NCBI GenBank assembly: GCA_949152475.1
Contig: OX424566.1
Coordinates: 26,326,423-26,390,422, forward strand
Origin: Terebella lapidaria
Taxonomy: Eukaryota > Annelida > Polychaeta > Terebellida > Terebellidae
Length of the DNA stretch: 64,000 nt
Direction of reading: 5' to 3'
Shown piece by piece: positions 44,821 to 56,783 of this stretch. A program made the translations under genes and the position numbers. Under the pieces are notes generated by a model, which was not told where the DNA came from, made no database searches, and saw nothing but the letters and a program-made list of their open reading frames with translations. Positions within the stretch are counted from its first letter, which is position 1, and every line of letters begins with the position of its first letter.

Positions 44821-45424
44821 AATTGCATGCTATTGTATGCTAAGTTTCACTGTATCTACTATAACAGGTGGATACATTCATTCCAAAACTTTTGTGAACA
44901 TTCAACATTTTGTGAAAAATCGACTATTCCAAGGGGAACAACATTAGCCAGCTCATTAAAATGAGAATGTCTACAATATACCTGTGCACTGAGCAAGAAA
45001 GAACCTTAGGCGAATACAGATGTGGCTAATATTGGCACCATTGCCATGGCTGTGAGCGATAGTTAGGATGTCTGAAGAAAAATCATTCAGCAATGTGTAC
45101 AATCATTTCAAATTATTCTAAAGAACTATTCAAAATGTCTGAGAGATATATTCCAGAGTAACTTCTATGGAGTTACATAAAAGGAGTGACATCATCGAAA
45201 GCAAACGTGTGCGATCACGAGGCTGACGGCATATATTTAGCTCCAGCAATTTGCTAATCAACCCAAATGGGAAATCAGTCTACTAAATCTCTTTCCCCAC
45301 CCCCCTCCCCCCCCCCCCCCCTCCCGCTACCTGGGGTGGAGACTGAGTGCCGATGCTGGCATCTGACAGTACTCAGTAATGCAATTAAATGGAATGTTCT
45401 TAAAAATATTTACCGGAATATCAC

Positions 45425-45600
45425 ACAGATAAACTTACACGTAGCTGTGTCTTTCAATGATATAAATGACAAGGATAATACTACTATCATCTTGCCGTAG
45501 CCTGGTGGCGCAAATTTTGTACCATAAGAAGATGGCGTCAGGTAGATTCTGTTGACCTGGAGATAACGAGCATGGCGAAATACGATGAACCATCGTTGAA
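45425..45600 (+). pseudogene. Possible pLGIC-like fragments 2 and 3
   Basis: INLHVAVSFNDINDKDNT (45428-45490) and VDLEITSMAKYDEPSLKW (45545-45597) have the strand-then-'DE' pattern of receptor N-domains; the second is clearly homologous to the stretch LDLKLTSVVKYDELLWKW in the 59.5-kb block. Degenerate: no continuous exon. Confidence 0.25.
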
Positions 45601-47399
45601 GTGGTGAGGTGTTTATTGTCATCATTTTTTTTTTTTCAAATAAAAAAAATGCAGAAAATCCAGGCTATTTTGCTCATTAGACATATGACTTCTTGCTGTG
45701 TGGATGACACAAAAACACAGTACAAACATGTCGAGTGCTGCTCAACGGCATTGTGGGGTTGTTTTTCTATTTTTCCGAGATAATGGGATACCAAGAAAAA
45801 CACTCGACATTCACATTGTTCTCAAAGCCGTGCTCATTTCGTCTGACACTTGCCCTGAGACGAATTACTTCGAAATATCTTGTCTTGTATGTATACCAAC
45901 ATCAATAGGCAAATTACATTTGGTATGTTTTTATTTGTCGAAGCACCCTTTTTTTCAAGAAGGTTTTATGAAGGGCTATTACAAATTAAACAAGATAGCA
46001 TGTTGCAGATACATACCCGTTACCTAAGCACCTATATTTTGGGGCGGTTTAATGCTGCTTCCCGGATCCTGGGGATTAATGCTGATGATCTACTAGTATT
46101 TGCAATCAAGCATAACCATCGCTTCTGTATATAGCAAACATATATATTTATACAATCATTTTCATAATGCGCCCGATATTGCTACTAATCAGCTTCAACA
46201 AGCCATCTGGCAACAACATGTAATACTTGCTCAAAGCTAATTATAAATTATTTAAATTTAAAACACATGGCTTTTATTTAATCAGGCAAAAATATAAACT
46301 ATATGAATTTTCTACTCACGGTTATACACGTATCATCGAGAAGTGAGAATATGTGCAAAAACGTGGACGATGAGAAACCCGTCCAATTGAAAATGACAAT
46401 ACCTTATAGAATGTGGATGCACTATACGAGCGAAATGTTTAGATCTACAGAAACACGACAATTCAATCAGGTTGATTTAAAAAGTTGTCACCAACTCGTC
46501 AGGAGATAAGGCATTTTGATAGGCAGGATTATGTGTTAGTCCTTTTAAATACACATATGTGGTCGCTGTCCACAGGGGCATAGAATATTATCGAACTCCG
46601 GAAGCTGTAGTGTTTCATCATTTTCTTTTGAGCAAAATGAAATTCACTTAAATTGCTACAGGTAGCATGAGTACTAGAATTTCCGTATGACCTTTTCCAA
46701 CACAAACGCTCAAACAAAAATCGAACGAAATTATATTGTGACATACTGTGACATAAAATCAAACAGACAGACACATCGACATATAGATCTAATTGAATTC
46801 ACGAACAAGTCCTCATAATGGATGGCTTCTGGACAATCTCGGAAAAGAATACCGGATGTCTGAAGGTCATGGACCAATCCCTACATGACCTCGACCAGTC
46901 CTGTATAGATTTATCACAACTTGCTGAATTGAACCATCATAGTTTCGATGAACATGCGTCTGGTTGATTAGTTGCATTTATTGCAGATAAAATTACATTG
47001 TTTGTTTTCCAGTAATGTACCAGATATTCAGCTTCATCGTCGAAGGTGGATTCGTCCTCGAAACAGTAACTTGGATCTAGTCACGGCACTAGTCTCGAAA
47101 CAGTAACTTGGATCTAGTCATACATGTATAATAGCCCCAGCGTTATTATACTAATTTCCTCCCCATCGAGTGTTAATCATAGCATATTATCAGATGACAG
47201 TCCCCATAAACGTAATGAATATGAAACGTCAATGGGATATTTTTTAAAGAAATACCTTTTCCATGAATTACGGAAGTACCACATGGGTAAACTTACCTGT
47301 CCAGAAGCTGATTTACTTCGATCATAAAGAATTAAAAACGTTAATCGTATTGGCCTTATCTGATGGTGTATTCCTGTGTCAGATAGTTCCCCCGGTGTA

Positions 47400-47640
47400 T
47401 CCCTCGATTTGAAACTAACGAGCGTGGTGAAATATGACGAGCCACTGTGGAAGTGGTCAAGTGTTTATTGTGAATGGATTTCTAAAATGGTATGAAATCG
47501 GAGAAACTGGAACATTTTGCTCATTAAACACTAAAACTTGTTATGTGGATGACATGAAATACAACACAATCGCGAGCCGAGTGTTTTGTAATACTGTGGA
47601 ATGAAACATTATGCCCCACAGAAAGAATAAACTTGGTAGG
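47400..47640 (+). pseudogene. Block A copy of the KLTSVVKYDE-type open stretch, frameshifted
   Basis: Corresponds to 59540-59824 in block B (ACGAGCGTGGTGAAATATGA in both). Relative to block B there is a one-base deletion near 47390, so the frame is broken here. Confidence 0.4.
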
Positions 47641-47804
47641 TATACTGGTTAACACTTAACACAGTGATCGTTATCTTACAATATTCTGACTAATACATAT
47701 AAACCAGAATCAATTGTTCAATTAGTGTTAGTTTGTATTGATTTGATGGTGGTACAAATTTCTTCGTGGCTTGAAGAGGTTCCAATCTCTTCTGAATAGC
47801 TGAT

Positions 47805-47996
47805 TCAGACTGCCAGTGATGCAACGAACAACGTTTTATACACTTTCTCATTCTTTTTGCCCAGCACCAATATTTTGTGCTGTTCAGTGTTTGATAGTGG
47901 TGAATCGCTCATCGTGTGGCCAATGTTGATGCGTTCAGTCATAATGTTTGATGGTAGACATATCCCGTTGACCCACATGGCAATGATGAACTTCAT
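47805..47996 (-). pseudogene. Block A copy of the small secreted ORF, truncated
   Basis: Minus strand; same reading as the block B ORF (59855-60169) through TERINIGHTM and HKILVLGKKNEK, but an extra base (CTGGCAGTC here against CTGCAGTC there) ends the frame after TLFVASLAV. The signal-peptide core is also weaker (Asn and Pro substitutions). Confidence 0.45.
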
Positions 47997-48049
47997 GACG
48001 TGGCAGACAGTCATTTGATCAATTCTGACAAGCCATGTGGAATTAATCA

Positions 48050-50285
48050 TAACAAGGGCCACTGGCCTCAAAGGAAGAGCTTCGAAAACGTTTGCACAGA
48101 ACTATTTAAAAACCCTTGAATATTGTATTTGATTTGGTACATATATGTTGTGGCCATATTGTAACTCTACTGGGCAGAATCTATACCTTGTTGGGCCAAT
48201 AAATTTGTCATGTAACTATTTTCTTGTCATGTAACTATTTTTATTGTGGTCAATAATAGACTTAACTAGTAAAACTAATGATAACCTATTCGGTTAGTCA
48301 TGACTGGATAGAACTTTTTAGGGCCCGAGTGAGTCGGAAATTTCCGAACCGGGTACCTGTGTCGTCTGACCCGACCCGTCCAAATATATAGCAAAATTTG
48401 AATGATACTCACTGAAGCAATTTGTAACACGTAAACGCCAGACATTGATCTTTGACACATATTATTTGTTTCGTCAGTAATTACCAGTATTTTCAAGTTT
48501 GAGAAAGATCACAATGTCATGACCTCATAAAACTATCGTTTTTTTTCTGATGATTTCCTTGTCATTCTTGTGATTTTACTAGTGTTTATCACGAATATTC
48601 AAAACTATATCTTTATTTGTTCTCAAATACGAGTAACAAAATTCCGATCCAGGTAATTGTATGACCCGCCCCGAATTTGGGTACCTGTCGACTCGTCTGG
48701 GCCCCAGAACCTTTACATTGTTGAACCCAATAATAAATGTTTCTTGTAATAATTATTTTTATTGTGGCCAATAAGACTTAATCAATAAAACTAATGTTAC
48801 TTATTCCGTTACAGCCATGAAATCTCTACAAGTCAGAAGCTTTACCTTGTTGAACACGTTTAAAAATCACCCGACTATTTTTGGGACCAATGTGTAAGAT
48901 TTTCAAGGTTCTGATTATGTTTTTCTGATTTAGGAGGCACAATGTTTTTTGAGCTTTAGTCTTAGATTCAAATTTCTTTATGGATTTTTTTTCAGTGTTT
49001 TGATTTGTACTGCAGAGACATTTCAGTAACTTGTCTGCATTTCCAATAATTCATGACATGTATGAAAGCTTTTTTCATCAAGGCGATCATGTTTCTCCTT
49101 GCCCAAATGTTGGTTTGAAGATCAGCGTACATGTTGTGTCAGTGTGCAGTGTGTAGTGTCAGCTGCCAAATAGTACTGAAGTAGCCCAGGCACACCCCCC
49201 ACCCCGAATCGCCGCTCGTGTGACTGCTATCAAAATCAGCACTGACAATTCTCGTCGGCAATATGAAACTATCATAAACATGATAAAAGTGCTAGATCTA
49301 GTATCCATTTGTTTCTGCTTATTTTAGGAGGAAACTAAGTTTTTTCCCGTGTAAAAGCTCCGCAAATCTGCCAAGTTTTGTTTGTTTGTTTCCGACTGTT
49401 CCTTTTAGTCAAATCTCGTTGAAATCTCGCTTCACTTCAATGGCATTTTTAATTAAATTCCCCCATAAACAAGCTTTCGGTGGTGATATTTTTATGAAGT
49501 ATTACCAGTGAAGTAGGAAAGAGTCATAGAAAAGACCATTTATTTGGGTCGTAACAAGTATTTCCACAAATACCGCACTCAGTTGGGAGTTCTATGGTTG
49601 GACGATCTCTTGGCGGCTGGCATTTTGACCTTGACCCTGCAGCAATTTTTTGGGGCAGTACGCTAATTGGCGGGACTCGCTCACGTGATCATTTGCATAT
49701 CATTATATCCACGTGTATTTCATAAACATGTGGGTGTGTCCGCCAAGACAGCTTCCCGATTGGACAATTCAGTGACTCTCTGGCTGGTGGGCCGACTGCC
49801 GTGACTGCTTATCGGGGCCACACGAGAATTGAATTTGCCCACTGGAATATGGAATACCACCACTAACACATAATTATTATGTTGCCGTATCAACTTGTCT
49901 TTCATTGTTGCAATACCATACTGTATCTATATATTGTGCGGAATGTATATCCAAAACTTTGAGTGCATATGATTGCAAGAAAGCACTGTTCCAGTGAAGA
50001 TCAAAACGGGAGTGGTGATGGGTATGAAACGGTGACATACAAAAAAAAAAAACGGTCGGAACACACGTCTCCTGGGATTATTATCGCTAATAACTTATTA
50101 CATTAACCATGATTAGGTACACGGGCGTCATTTTCCTCCCAACGGGCCCCGGGCCCTCCCAATTAGCCACAGTTGAATAGCCTGTTGTGGTTCCAAGTGG
50201 CACTTTCAAGAATGTAAACAAAAGAAAAAATTCAAAAATAAAAAAAAACCAACATCATAGAGGAAGAGCCCTGCTCTTCCTAACA
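48050..50285. other. 2.2-kb segment present only in block A
   Basis: Block B joins directly across it. It has an internal direct repeat (TTATTGTGGTCAATAAT at 48242 with a relative at 48755, each followed by ACTTA...TAAAACTAATG), a C-rich tract at 49193, and no recognisable gene. Could be an insertion in A or a deletion in B. Confidence 0.5.
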
Positions 50286-50694
50286 ATAGTTCTTACCTAA
50301 CACTTTACCATGTATGACATGCAAAGGTTATTAGTTTTGGCAGCGTTTTTTTTTCATATCTAGGCTTACTCAACATTCGGGATATAACAGGTATTATTTC
50401 CTCAAATATATAATATACAGTACATTACAAAATGTATTTTACGTTTGTTATTGGAATCATCAAAATTTGGCTATATTGGTGGTAATAGATTGATACTCAC
50501 ACTTATATTCAAATCAATTGCACGTGTTTGCGTTTCCTTTCTGGCCGAAATATGAACGCAGGTATGTGTACAAATCACCAAACACTTACATGTACTTACA
50601 TGTGCCTTGCATTCATATGCAGAAATGTAATGAGATAAGTCATTGAATGAAAAGATACAAATCATATTTTGCCTATATATAAGGAAGTTTATTA

Positions 50695-50901
50695 GTGCCT
50701 CGTTCCATTAATGAAACCCTGATTGGAATAAATTATGGAATGCATGTACAAGTGAAATTTGGTATCCAGAGATTCAATGGTAACACGGCAAGTCAATCAG
50801 ACCAATTTTCATCTTGTCATGCAATAAAACGTTACGCCACTCCAGATTATGTGCTAGTTTCAAATACGATAGTCGATGGCCACAAGGGATTGGAAGCATG
50901 A
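50695..50901 (+). pseudogene. Conserved exon-like open stretch, block A copy
   Basis: Plus-strand frame including HVQVKFGIQRFNGNT, SCHAIKRYATPDYVLV and SNTIVDGHKGLEA then a stop. Nearly the same in block B (60633-60827). A diverged third copy at 63588-63755 keeps DYVLVISNTIAAGHKGLEKS with an in-frame 3-base difference. Conservation of frame hints at coding, but no protein family is recognised and the minus strand is open too. Could be a decayed exon or a transposon piece. Confidence 0.3.
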
Positions 50902-51911
50902 ACGTAATGCAATATGGTAATGACGGCTTTCTCCCTGGTGATTTCTGGTTGATGGCACCAGCCAAGTCATAACTCGAATGTAGGTTCGATTCATGATTTT
51001 TTGTTGACTTTTCTGATGGTATTATGGTGGCCTAGGTGTGCTATAGCTCTAATGTCGATTCCTGCAATTTACCCTGACAGTGAGCTATAACTAGCACGCC
51101 TGAACAAAACGTGCTTTAGCAACGTCTAACACCTTTCAGATTAATCTAAAGAACTATTCATACATTCTGAAGGATGTTTATTTCGGAGTAATTTGCATCA
51201 CTTGGTACACTGCTGATGTGTTTTCGAGGTTGCGCGAAACAAATTTTTCACTTAGGGACACACAAAAACGAGGCCCTAGATGCTATCAGACCCAAGTCTT
51301 GCTTCAGACAGAAGTACATGACATGATTAGGAATGGGCTCCTTTGATAGTCAAATGTCAAGCTTCTAATCTAGACATTCACCACGAATGATTCTAATGAC
51401 AGGTCTTATGACACTTGCTTAAACGAATCGGCCTCTGGATGGAGTGAATGACAATATATTTGCTCTTGTTCATGACAAATACTTTTGATAAAATAAAGTT
51501 AGGGAATTCAGCAATATATGAGGTCAATTTGAAATATCACATCCAATTCCTAGTAGGCTAAAACTTTTAAGACCCTGTTCTCAGAGCATACCATTTCTTC
51601 ATTGGTTGCCGCATGAGCGGCGGCTTTAATCAAATAAAAGTTACTCAACTTTCCGGGCCGCTTAGCACAATGCACCCTTTCCCACCTGCGGCCCAGCGCA
51701 CAAACTGACAAAGAGACATTAAGCACAAACTTCATCAACTGACTAACGAACTGAAATGAAGCATTTTGGCCAAGAACACACTTGTTTAATGCGGTGACCA
51801 CATTTGCCACTCTCGATTTCTGACCCTTATTTGTTCCTAACTCTATTCAACAACTTCAGTCGATGTTACCCGTACCCCTTTGTTGGCAAGGAATCTAGAG
51901 ACCAAACTTAC

Positions 51912-52012
51912 CTCTTATTACTCATCTCAGGAAGCTGCAGCATTTTCGTTAATGTCTTCTTTTGGGAGTCTATCTCAAGTGTATTCATCACGTGATGCCC
52001 AACATGGAATGT
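51912..52012 (-). CDS. Candidate internal exon, block A copy (101 bp)
   Basis: Minus strand: acceptor CTTTTTTCCAG, 33 open codons plus two bases, donor AAGAG|GTAAGT. Peptide includes DSQKKTLTKMLQLPEMSNK. The block B copy (61830-61930) has the same length, acceptor and frame but GG in place of the donor GT. No family recognised. The rest of the gene was not located. Confidence 0.4.
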
Positions 52013-52130
52013 CTGGAAAAAAGATTCAGTGGTACATTAAAGCAGATAAATGGAGACAACAATACATTATTCATAATGTAGACATGATAACCAATCGTTT
52101 CTGATCATTCTCAGACGCTCCAAGGTTCTC

Positions 52131-52656
52131 AGACACTTCAAGGACCTGTTCGGAATGGGAAATCGACTTATAGGAGTGATTGTGTAAGTAATAGAGACAC
52201 CACCCCTCGCCGAGTTGTTTACTCAATAAAACATGGAGAAACCACGTCGACTCAGATTTAGCACAAGGCTACAATAATAACCCGTGAAAGTATTCTACAC
52301 AATGTTTGTAAATATGGACATGCGACAAATCGCGTTAGTAGGCACGTTTATTTAAACGGCACGTATACGTATAACTCCACGTTTAGGCCGTATATGAAGG
52401 GGGTACTTATTATGTCATGTTGTAAATGCCAGGGTACCCACAGGTCAGAGGAATCAAGGAAAAGGCTGTGAGAAACATTCCCTGCAGGAAAATAATACAA
52501 ACTCAGGGAAAAATCAGGCGATTTCCTGATAAAATGGGTGTGTACCAGTGTTTCTCAATTTCAACGATGAGGATTCCCATAACATTTCCGAGGCTATTGG
52601 TGGTTTCTCCTGCTCTCCCTTGTTTGGAAACGTAGTATGTCATGTTCATACACTTA
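52131..52656. other. Junction between block A and the LINE
   Basis: Contains 52316-52432, which is repeated in inverted orientation at about 56140-56262 and 57657-57779 (GCGACAAATCGCGTTAGTAG and CACGTTTATTTAAACGGCAC are exact). Confidence 0.6.
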
Positions 52657-52833
52657 TTTATTTTTTTTTTTATTATTATTTATTTCATTCAACCCCCATG
52701 ATTGGGGAAGTACATAAAAATACAATAAAACCATTCATACAAAACACACATTCATCAGGATAGTGTATACATGCAGGCAGTCTAAGGAGACGGTAGACCC
52801 CTAAAAATTAGGCACTTTAGTACAACATTCACA

Positions 52834-54474
52834 TCAATATGACTTGGTTAAAAGTTTTGCAAGGTGGTATTCTTCCGAGTAGGGTTTCATAAAATTTTCA
52901 CTGAGAAGGACAGTACGTAGTGAGTCCACTAATCCAATGTTTACATCATGATGTGGGATATATTTGGTTCTACGGAGAGCACACTCTGAAGGCGAGTGCC
53001 CAGACAGAACAACTTTACTCAGTAAAGTGCCAGGAATGACAACACCTTGTAGGTATAAGGAATAAAAATATGAGCAGAGAGTTCTAGTTGGTGACTTTAC
53101 ACTAAACAATCTATTCCACAATGATAACACATTATGTGATATGACATCTGTAATTTTCTTTATACCCAAGGCATGTAATAAGCTAGTTGATCTGGCTGAC
53201 TTACTTAGGCCTAGGCTTTGTTTAATAATATTACCCTGACATGTTTCCATTTTCTTAATTTCGTTTACACCAACATGAATAGACTCAGATCCATATGTTA
53301 ATACCGGTAGGCACAATGATTTCCACATGTATGACTTCACATCACAGTCTAGACCTGGGTAGGAAAATCCACAGTCTCGCAAGGAATGAAAGGCTCTGTA
53401 ACATTTTTGAATGCGATTACTAACATGAGAGTTAAATTTACAATTACTATTAAATGTTACACCTAGAATATCCACAGATGAAACATTATCTATAACATGA
53501 CATCCAAGGTTCCAATGTGGTTCCTCCTTGAATAAATTATTTCCAACTACCATACATTTAGTTTTTTTGATGCCAAAGTTAAAACGCCACTTTCTTGCAT
53601 AATCTACACATCTATCAATTGAAACCTGAAGATCGGGGACTGTAGCACTGAATACCGTAATGTCATCGGCATAGGCAAAAGATGTATAGTTATCACCTCC
53701 TATAGACACACCAAAGTTTGTATGCTGCAATTCTTCAAGTAATTCATCTATAAAAATATTAAACAGCTGTGGTGATAAAATACTGCCTTGCCTTGTGCCA
53801 CGAGTAACAGAGAATGAATGACTATACTGACCCTTCCAGCGAACCACAGCTCTTAGACTACTATACCATGTGAGAAGGAACCTCCAATATATATCTGGGA
53901 CTTTATTTTTAAGTTTATAAAAGAAGGCAGGGTGCCAAATGCTATCAAAACACTTTTCTGCATCCAGACTACACAAATATAGTGGACTCCGTTTGTGGTC
54001 AAAATATCTCATTATGTCGTTCAGTAAGGTACATCCGAAGGCAGTGCCACGCTTTGGCCTGAAACCGAACTGACTATCCGCAACCTCATTTTGTGGAAGT
54101 AACCGCATCTCAACTAGCTTACTGTGAACTGAACTCAGAGTGATGGGTCGATAGTTAGAAGCAACATTTGGATTTAACGAAGACTTCTTAAGAATGGGAA
54201 CGATCACACCACAACAGAATATATTAGGGATATAAGAATACTTAAGCAGAATATTATAAAGATCCGACAAACAGTTCCGTAGTGATTCAGTGTTACCATA
54301 CTGTAAATGTTCCGAGGTGATACCATCCATACCGGGAGAACAACCAGTGTTCAAGGATTTAATATATTCATCAACTAGCTCAGGAGTAAAGCCAACTATC
54401 TCCGGATCAAAGACATGTTCCTCAGAATACCATTGATCAACCTTTCGGGCGATAACTTCTTGTTCCTTAGACAA
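52834..54474 (-). CDS. LINE reverse transcriptase, main open part
   Basis: 546 codons. RT motifs in order: ILKKSSLNPNVASNYRPITL, FGFRPKRGTAFGCTLLNDIM, LYLCSLDAEKCFDSIWHPAF, RGTRQGSILSPQLFNIFIDE, and the catalytic FAYADDITVF. The downstream region, CKFNSHVSNRIQKCYRAF then KSLCLPVLTYGSESI, is the usual thumb/C-terminal domain of such elements. It copies the element RNA into the target site. It is in the same frame as the upstream endonuclease piece and separated from it by a single stop codon (54487-54489) and four codons. Confidence 0.9.
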   Translation of the reverse strand: MSKEQEVIARKVDQWYSEEHVFDPEIVGFTPELVDEYIKSLNTGCSPGMDGITSEHLQYGNTESLRNCLSDLYNILLKYSYIPNIFCCGVIVPILKKSSLNPNVASNYRPITLSSVHSKLVEMRLLPQNEVADSQFGFRPKRGTAFGCTLLNDIMRYFDHKRSPLYLCSLDAEKCFDSIWHPAFFYKLKNKVPDIYWRFLLTWYSSLRAVVRWKGQYSHSFSVTRGTRQGSILSPQLFNIFIDELLEELQHTNFGVSIGGDNYTSFAYADDITVFSATVPDLQVSIDRCVDYARKWRFNFGIKKTKCMVVGNNLFKEEPHWNLGCHVIDNVSSVDILGVTFNSNCKFNSHVSNRIQKCYRAFHSLRDCGFSYPGLDCDVKSYMWKSLCLPVLTYGSESIHVGVNEIKKMETCQGNIIKQSLGLSKSARSTSLLHALGIKKITDVISHNVLSLWNRLFSVKSPTRTLCSYFYSLYLQGVVIPGTLLSKVVLSGHSPSECALRRTKYIPHHDVNIGLVDSLRTVLLSENFMKPYSEEYHLAKLLTKSY

Positions 54475-54486
54475 TGCACCTGATAA

Positions 54487-55299
54487 CTACATAGTAGATT
54501 TAAAGAAATCAGTGAAATCTGTGGGAACCATATTTGACTTGACAGATTTGTCCTTGCGGGCTTTTTTCAAACAGTTCCAAAAACCACGCATATTTTTTGT
54601 TCGATATAGGTTATTAGAATGTGCCCAGCTGAGTGCCAGTGTATCATTTGCACATTGCCTAGATACTTTACGAAATAATTTTTTCACACCTTTCCAACTG
54701 TCAAATACTGCGCCACTTCTTGGCTTCCCATTTTCTACCCATAAGGACCACCAAAATCTTTTCTTATCTCTAATATAACTCAACTGTGGACACCAATAAG
54801 GTTTAGGAGTAAACTTTCTAGGAGTGACACAACCTGCCTCTCTAGCAGCAGCATGGATTGCAGTGTTTACATTATTCACATAAGTTTCTAGTGCACAAGT
54901 CATTTCCTTTTGGTCTACCATTATTGACAGATCAGGTACTGATAGCTGATTGAGTTTAGATTCTAGAACTGTTCGATATATATCATTACGGTTATCATTC
55001 AACCAGTTTGCTGGGGTGTAGCTATACTCATACTGTTGACGTTTTCCACTATTGCATGATACAATTTCACAACATACTTCCATCACACATTTGGCCTGTA
55101 CAGGTAAATGATCACTATAATTGAGAGAGGATAATGGGACAATACTACAAGATTCCAATGTTTGATCATGATTGAAACAAAGTATGTGATCGATCCAGGT
55201 ATAAACACAGAGTGTATCATTAAAGTAGGTATAATCAATATCTTGAGCAGACAAAAAATCAGCCACCAACATATTATTAGCGTCAATGAAATTATACAT
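54487..55299 (-). CDS. LINE endonuclease (C-terminal part) and linker
   Basis: 270 codons. DFLSAQDIDYTYFNDT, WIDHILC and SSLNYSDHLPVQAKC are the last conserved blocks of an APE-type endonuclease; the final SDHLPV includes the catalytic His. The linker to the reverse transcriptase follows (FWWSLWVENGKPRSGAVFDS). The N-terminal catalytic blocks are missing because of 5' truncation. Confidence 0.85.
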   Translation of the reverse strand: MYNFIDANNMLVADFLSAQDIDYTYFNDTLCVYTWIDHILCFNHDQTLESCSIVPLSSLNYSDHLPVQAKCVMEVCCEIVSCNSGKRQQYEYSYTPANWLNDNRNDIYRTVLESKLNQLSVPDLSIMVDQKEMTCALETYVNNVNTAIHAAAREAGCVTPRKFTPKPYWCPQLSYIRDKKRFWWSLWVENGKPRSGAVFDSWKGVKKLFRKVSRQCANDTLALSWAHSNNLYRTKNMRGFWNCLKKARKDKSVKSNMVPTDFTDFFKSTM

Positions 55300-56783
55300 T
55301 ATGCCACAGTGATTATTAAAACCTTTAAAACCTTAACCTTAAGCTACTGTATGCTTTTTTCCCACAATGAACGAAAATTGAGCATTTTACGTTCAATGGA
55401 GCCAAGCGCCCATTGCCGCCAGAGCTCAGCATGTATGGGCAATAATTGCTCAACAAATGGGTTCATCAGCTGATGTTTGGTGTTTGTCAGTGTCCACGTG
55501 ATCAACAAAGAAAAATGCTGTAGAGCACATATTCTCACTCCGTTTTGTGACTTACATCCTGCAATTTATCTCGTCCATACCACACATTTTCCTCACAGAT
55601 GACCTGCGATACTGTGCCTTGTAGTACGTAGTAATGGTCTCTCCGCACATGAACGATATTTCCACTGTAGATATGTTTATAATAATATTCTTTTAGACCA
55701 AGACCATAGATAATTTAGACATGACAACATTCACTGCATGGTTGACCCATCCTCACTTAGATAGTGTTATGGGTGATTCATCTTCGGCATTCTGCTAGAA
55801 ATGTTCGCAAATCTATATCTCTCAGCAACATGGGAAAGTTTCTGTGTATGCATGATACTGATATTACGCCGTTGTATATTCTGTCAACATATGCTCTTCA
55901 TTCTGTCAAACTTGTTTATGTGAAAGATGTAAGCCTTCATCGATAATACCGGTAGTTGTTTTACCAGAATGCCATGTGATTTGTATTTAGTACCTTAATT
56001 TATCTACGTGGTGTTGACATGGGTGGTTGGAAGCCATTTTGAAAAGGCCCGGGAAACCATTTTTGACAGAACAGGCCAGAACAGGATGCTAAGTGAGCGC
56101 GGGAGGCACACCTATTATACATTTCCGACTATACGGTGAACTCTCATTTACAACATGAAATAATAATTACTCCCTTCCTATACGGCCTAAACGTTGAGTT
56201 ATACGTATACGTGCCGTTTAAATAAACGTGCCTACTAACGCGATTTGTCGCATGTCCCTAATACCAGCTACTCTACACCCGTGACAGCAGTTATGGTACC
56301 AATTCTCGATCGGCCCTCTGAGCTATTGGAGTACAAAAGCACTGCCTAGTGTTTACCATTGAAAACTATCAATGTCCATCACAAAACCACAAATACATAA
56401 TATCCGTCCTCTATATCTTCAAAAGCAAAGAATGACCCAAAGTCACCAACTGACTTCAATTTGACCTCAATTATACTTTCATGGACAGACCTAGATCATA
56501 GTCGAGTTTTGACTTATTATGGCCTATACATTTGCCTATATCTTTGCAATTAGTTATCTTTTTTATTTATGTAAATAACACATTTAGTACTATAATACAT
56601 GTAAAGGGCAAAACTTAAAAACGGTTGACAATTCTCGATACCTATCTCCTGAGTATATTATATCCAGAAACCAAGCAATCATCTCATTTTATTTAATCCT
56701 ACTTGTTGTGTGTCACCCAGAATAGTGGGAAACACATTTTGATCTCAGGATAAGGAAAACGATGAAATATTATGCAATAACAC
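55267..56783. repeat. 1,517-bp tandem duplication, unit 1
   Basis: Starts AACATATTATTAGCGTCAAT inside the LINE's 5' edge and ends ATGCAATAACACG. Identical, as far as I compared, to unit 2 except one base in GTATTTAGTACC / GTATTTAATACC. Contents: LINE 5' fragment, anonymous DNA, the inverted 120-bp segment shared with 52.3 kb, and a copy of 42.35-42.67 kb at its end. Confidence 0.95.

Larger units (their letters stand above)
42350..52130. repeat. Segmental duplication block A (partner 58.0-62.07 kb)
   Basis: 42350-42715 matches 58000-58360 and 46254-52130 matches 58372-62070, in the same order and orientation, with point differences and small indels throughout. Block A has two extra segments relative to block B: about 42716-46253 (with MITE copy B) and about 48050-50285. 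Where those are absent in block B the flanks are contiguous. Confidence 0.8.
52657..55320 (-). mobile_element. 5'-truncated APE-type LINE (non-LTR retrotransposon)
   Basis: Minus-strand element with the C-terminal part of an endonuclease, reverse transcriptase, a 3' untranslated stretch and an A-rich tail (T/AAT-rich on plus at 52657-52690). The 5' end is lost inside the endonuclease, near 55320, where sequence also found in the tandem duplication begins. It carries one in-frame stop and otherwise an open frame of over 800 codons, so it is young. Clade not assigned with confidence (CR1/Jockey/I-like by architecture). Confidence 0.85.
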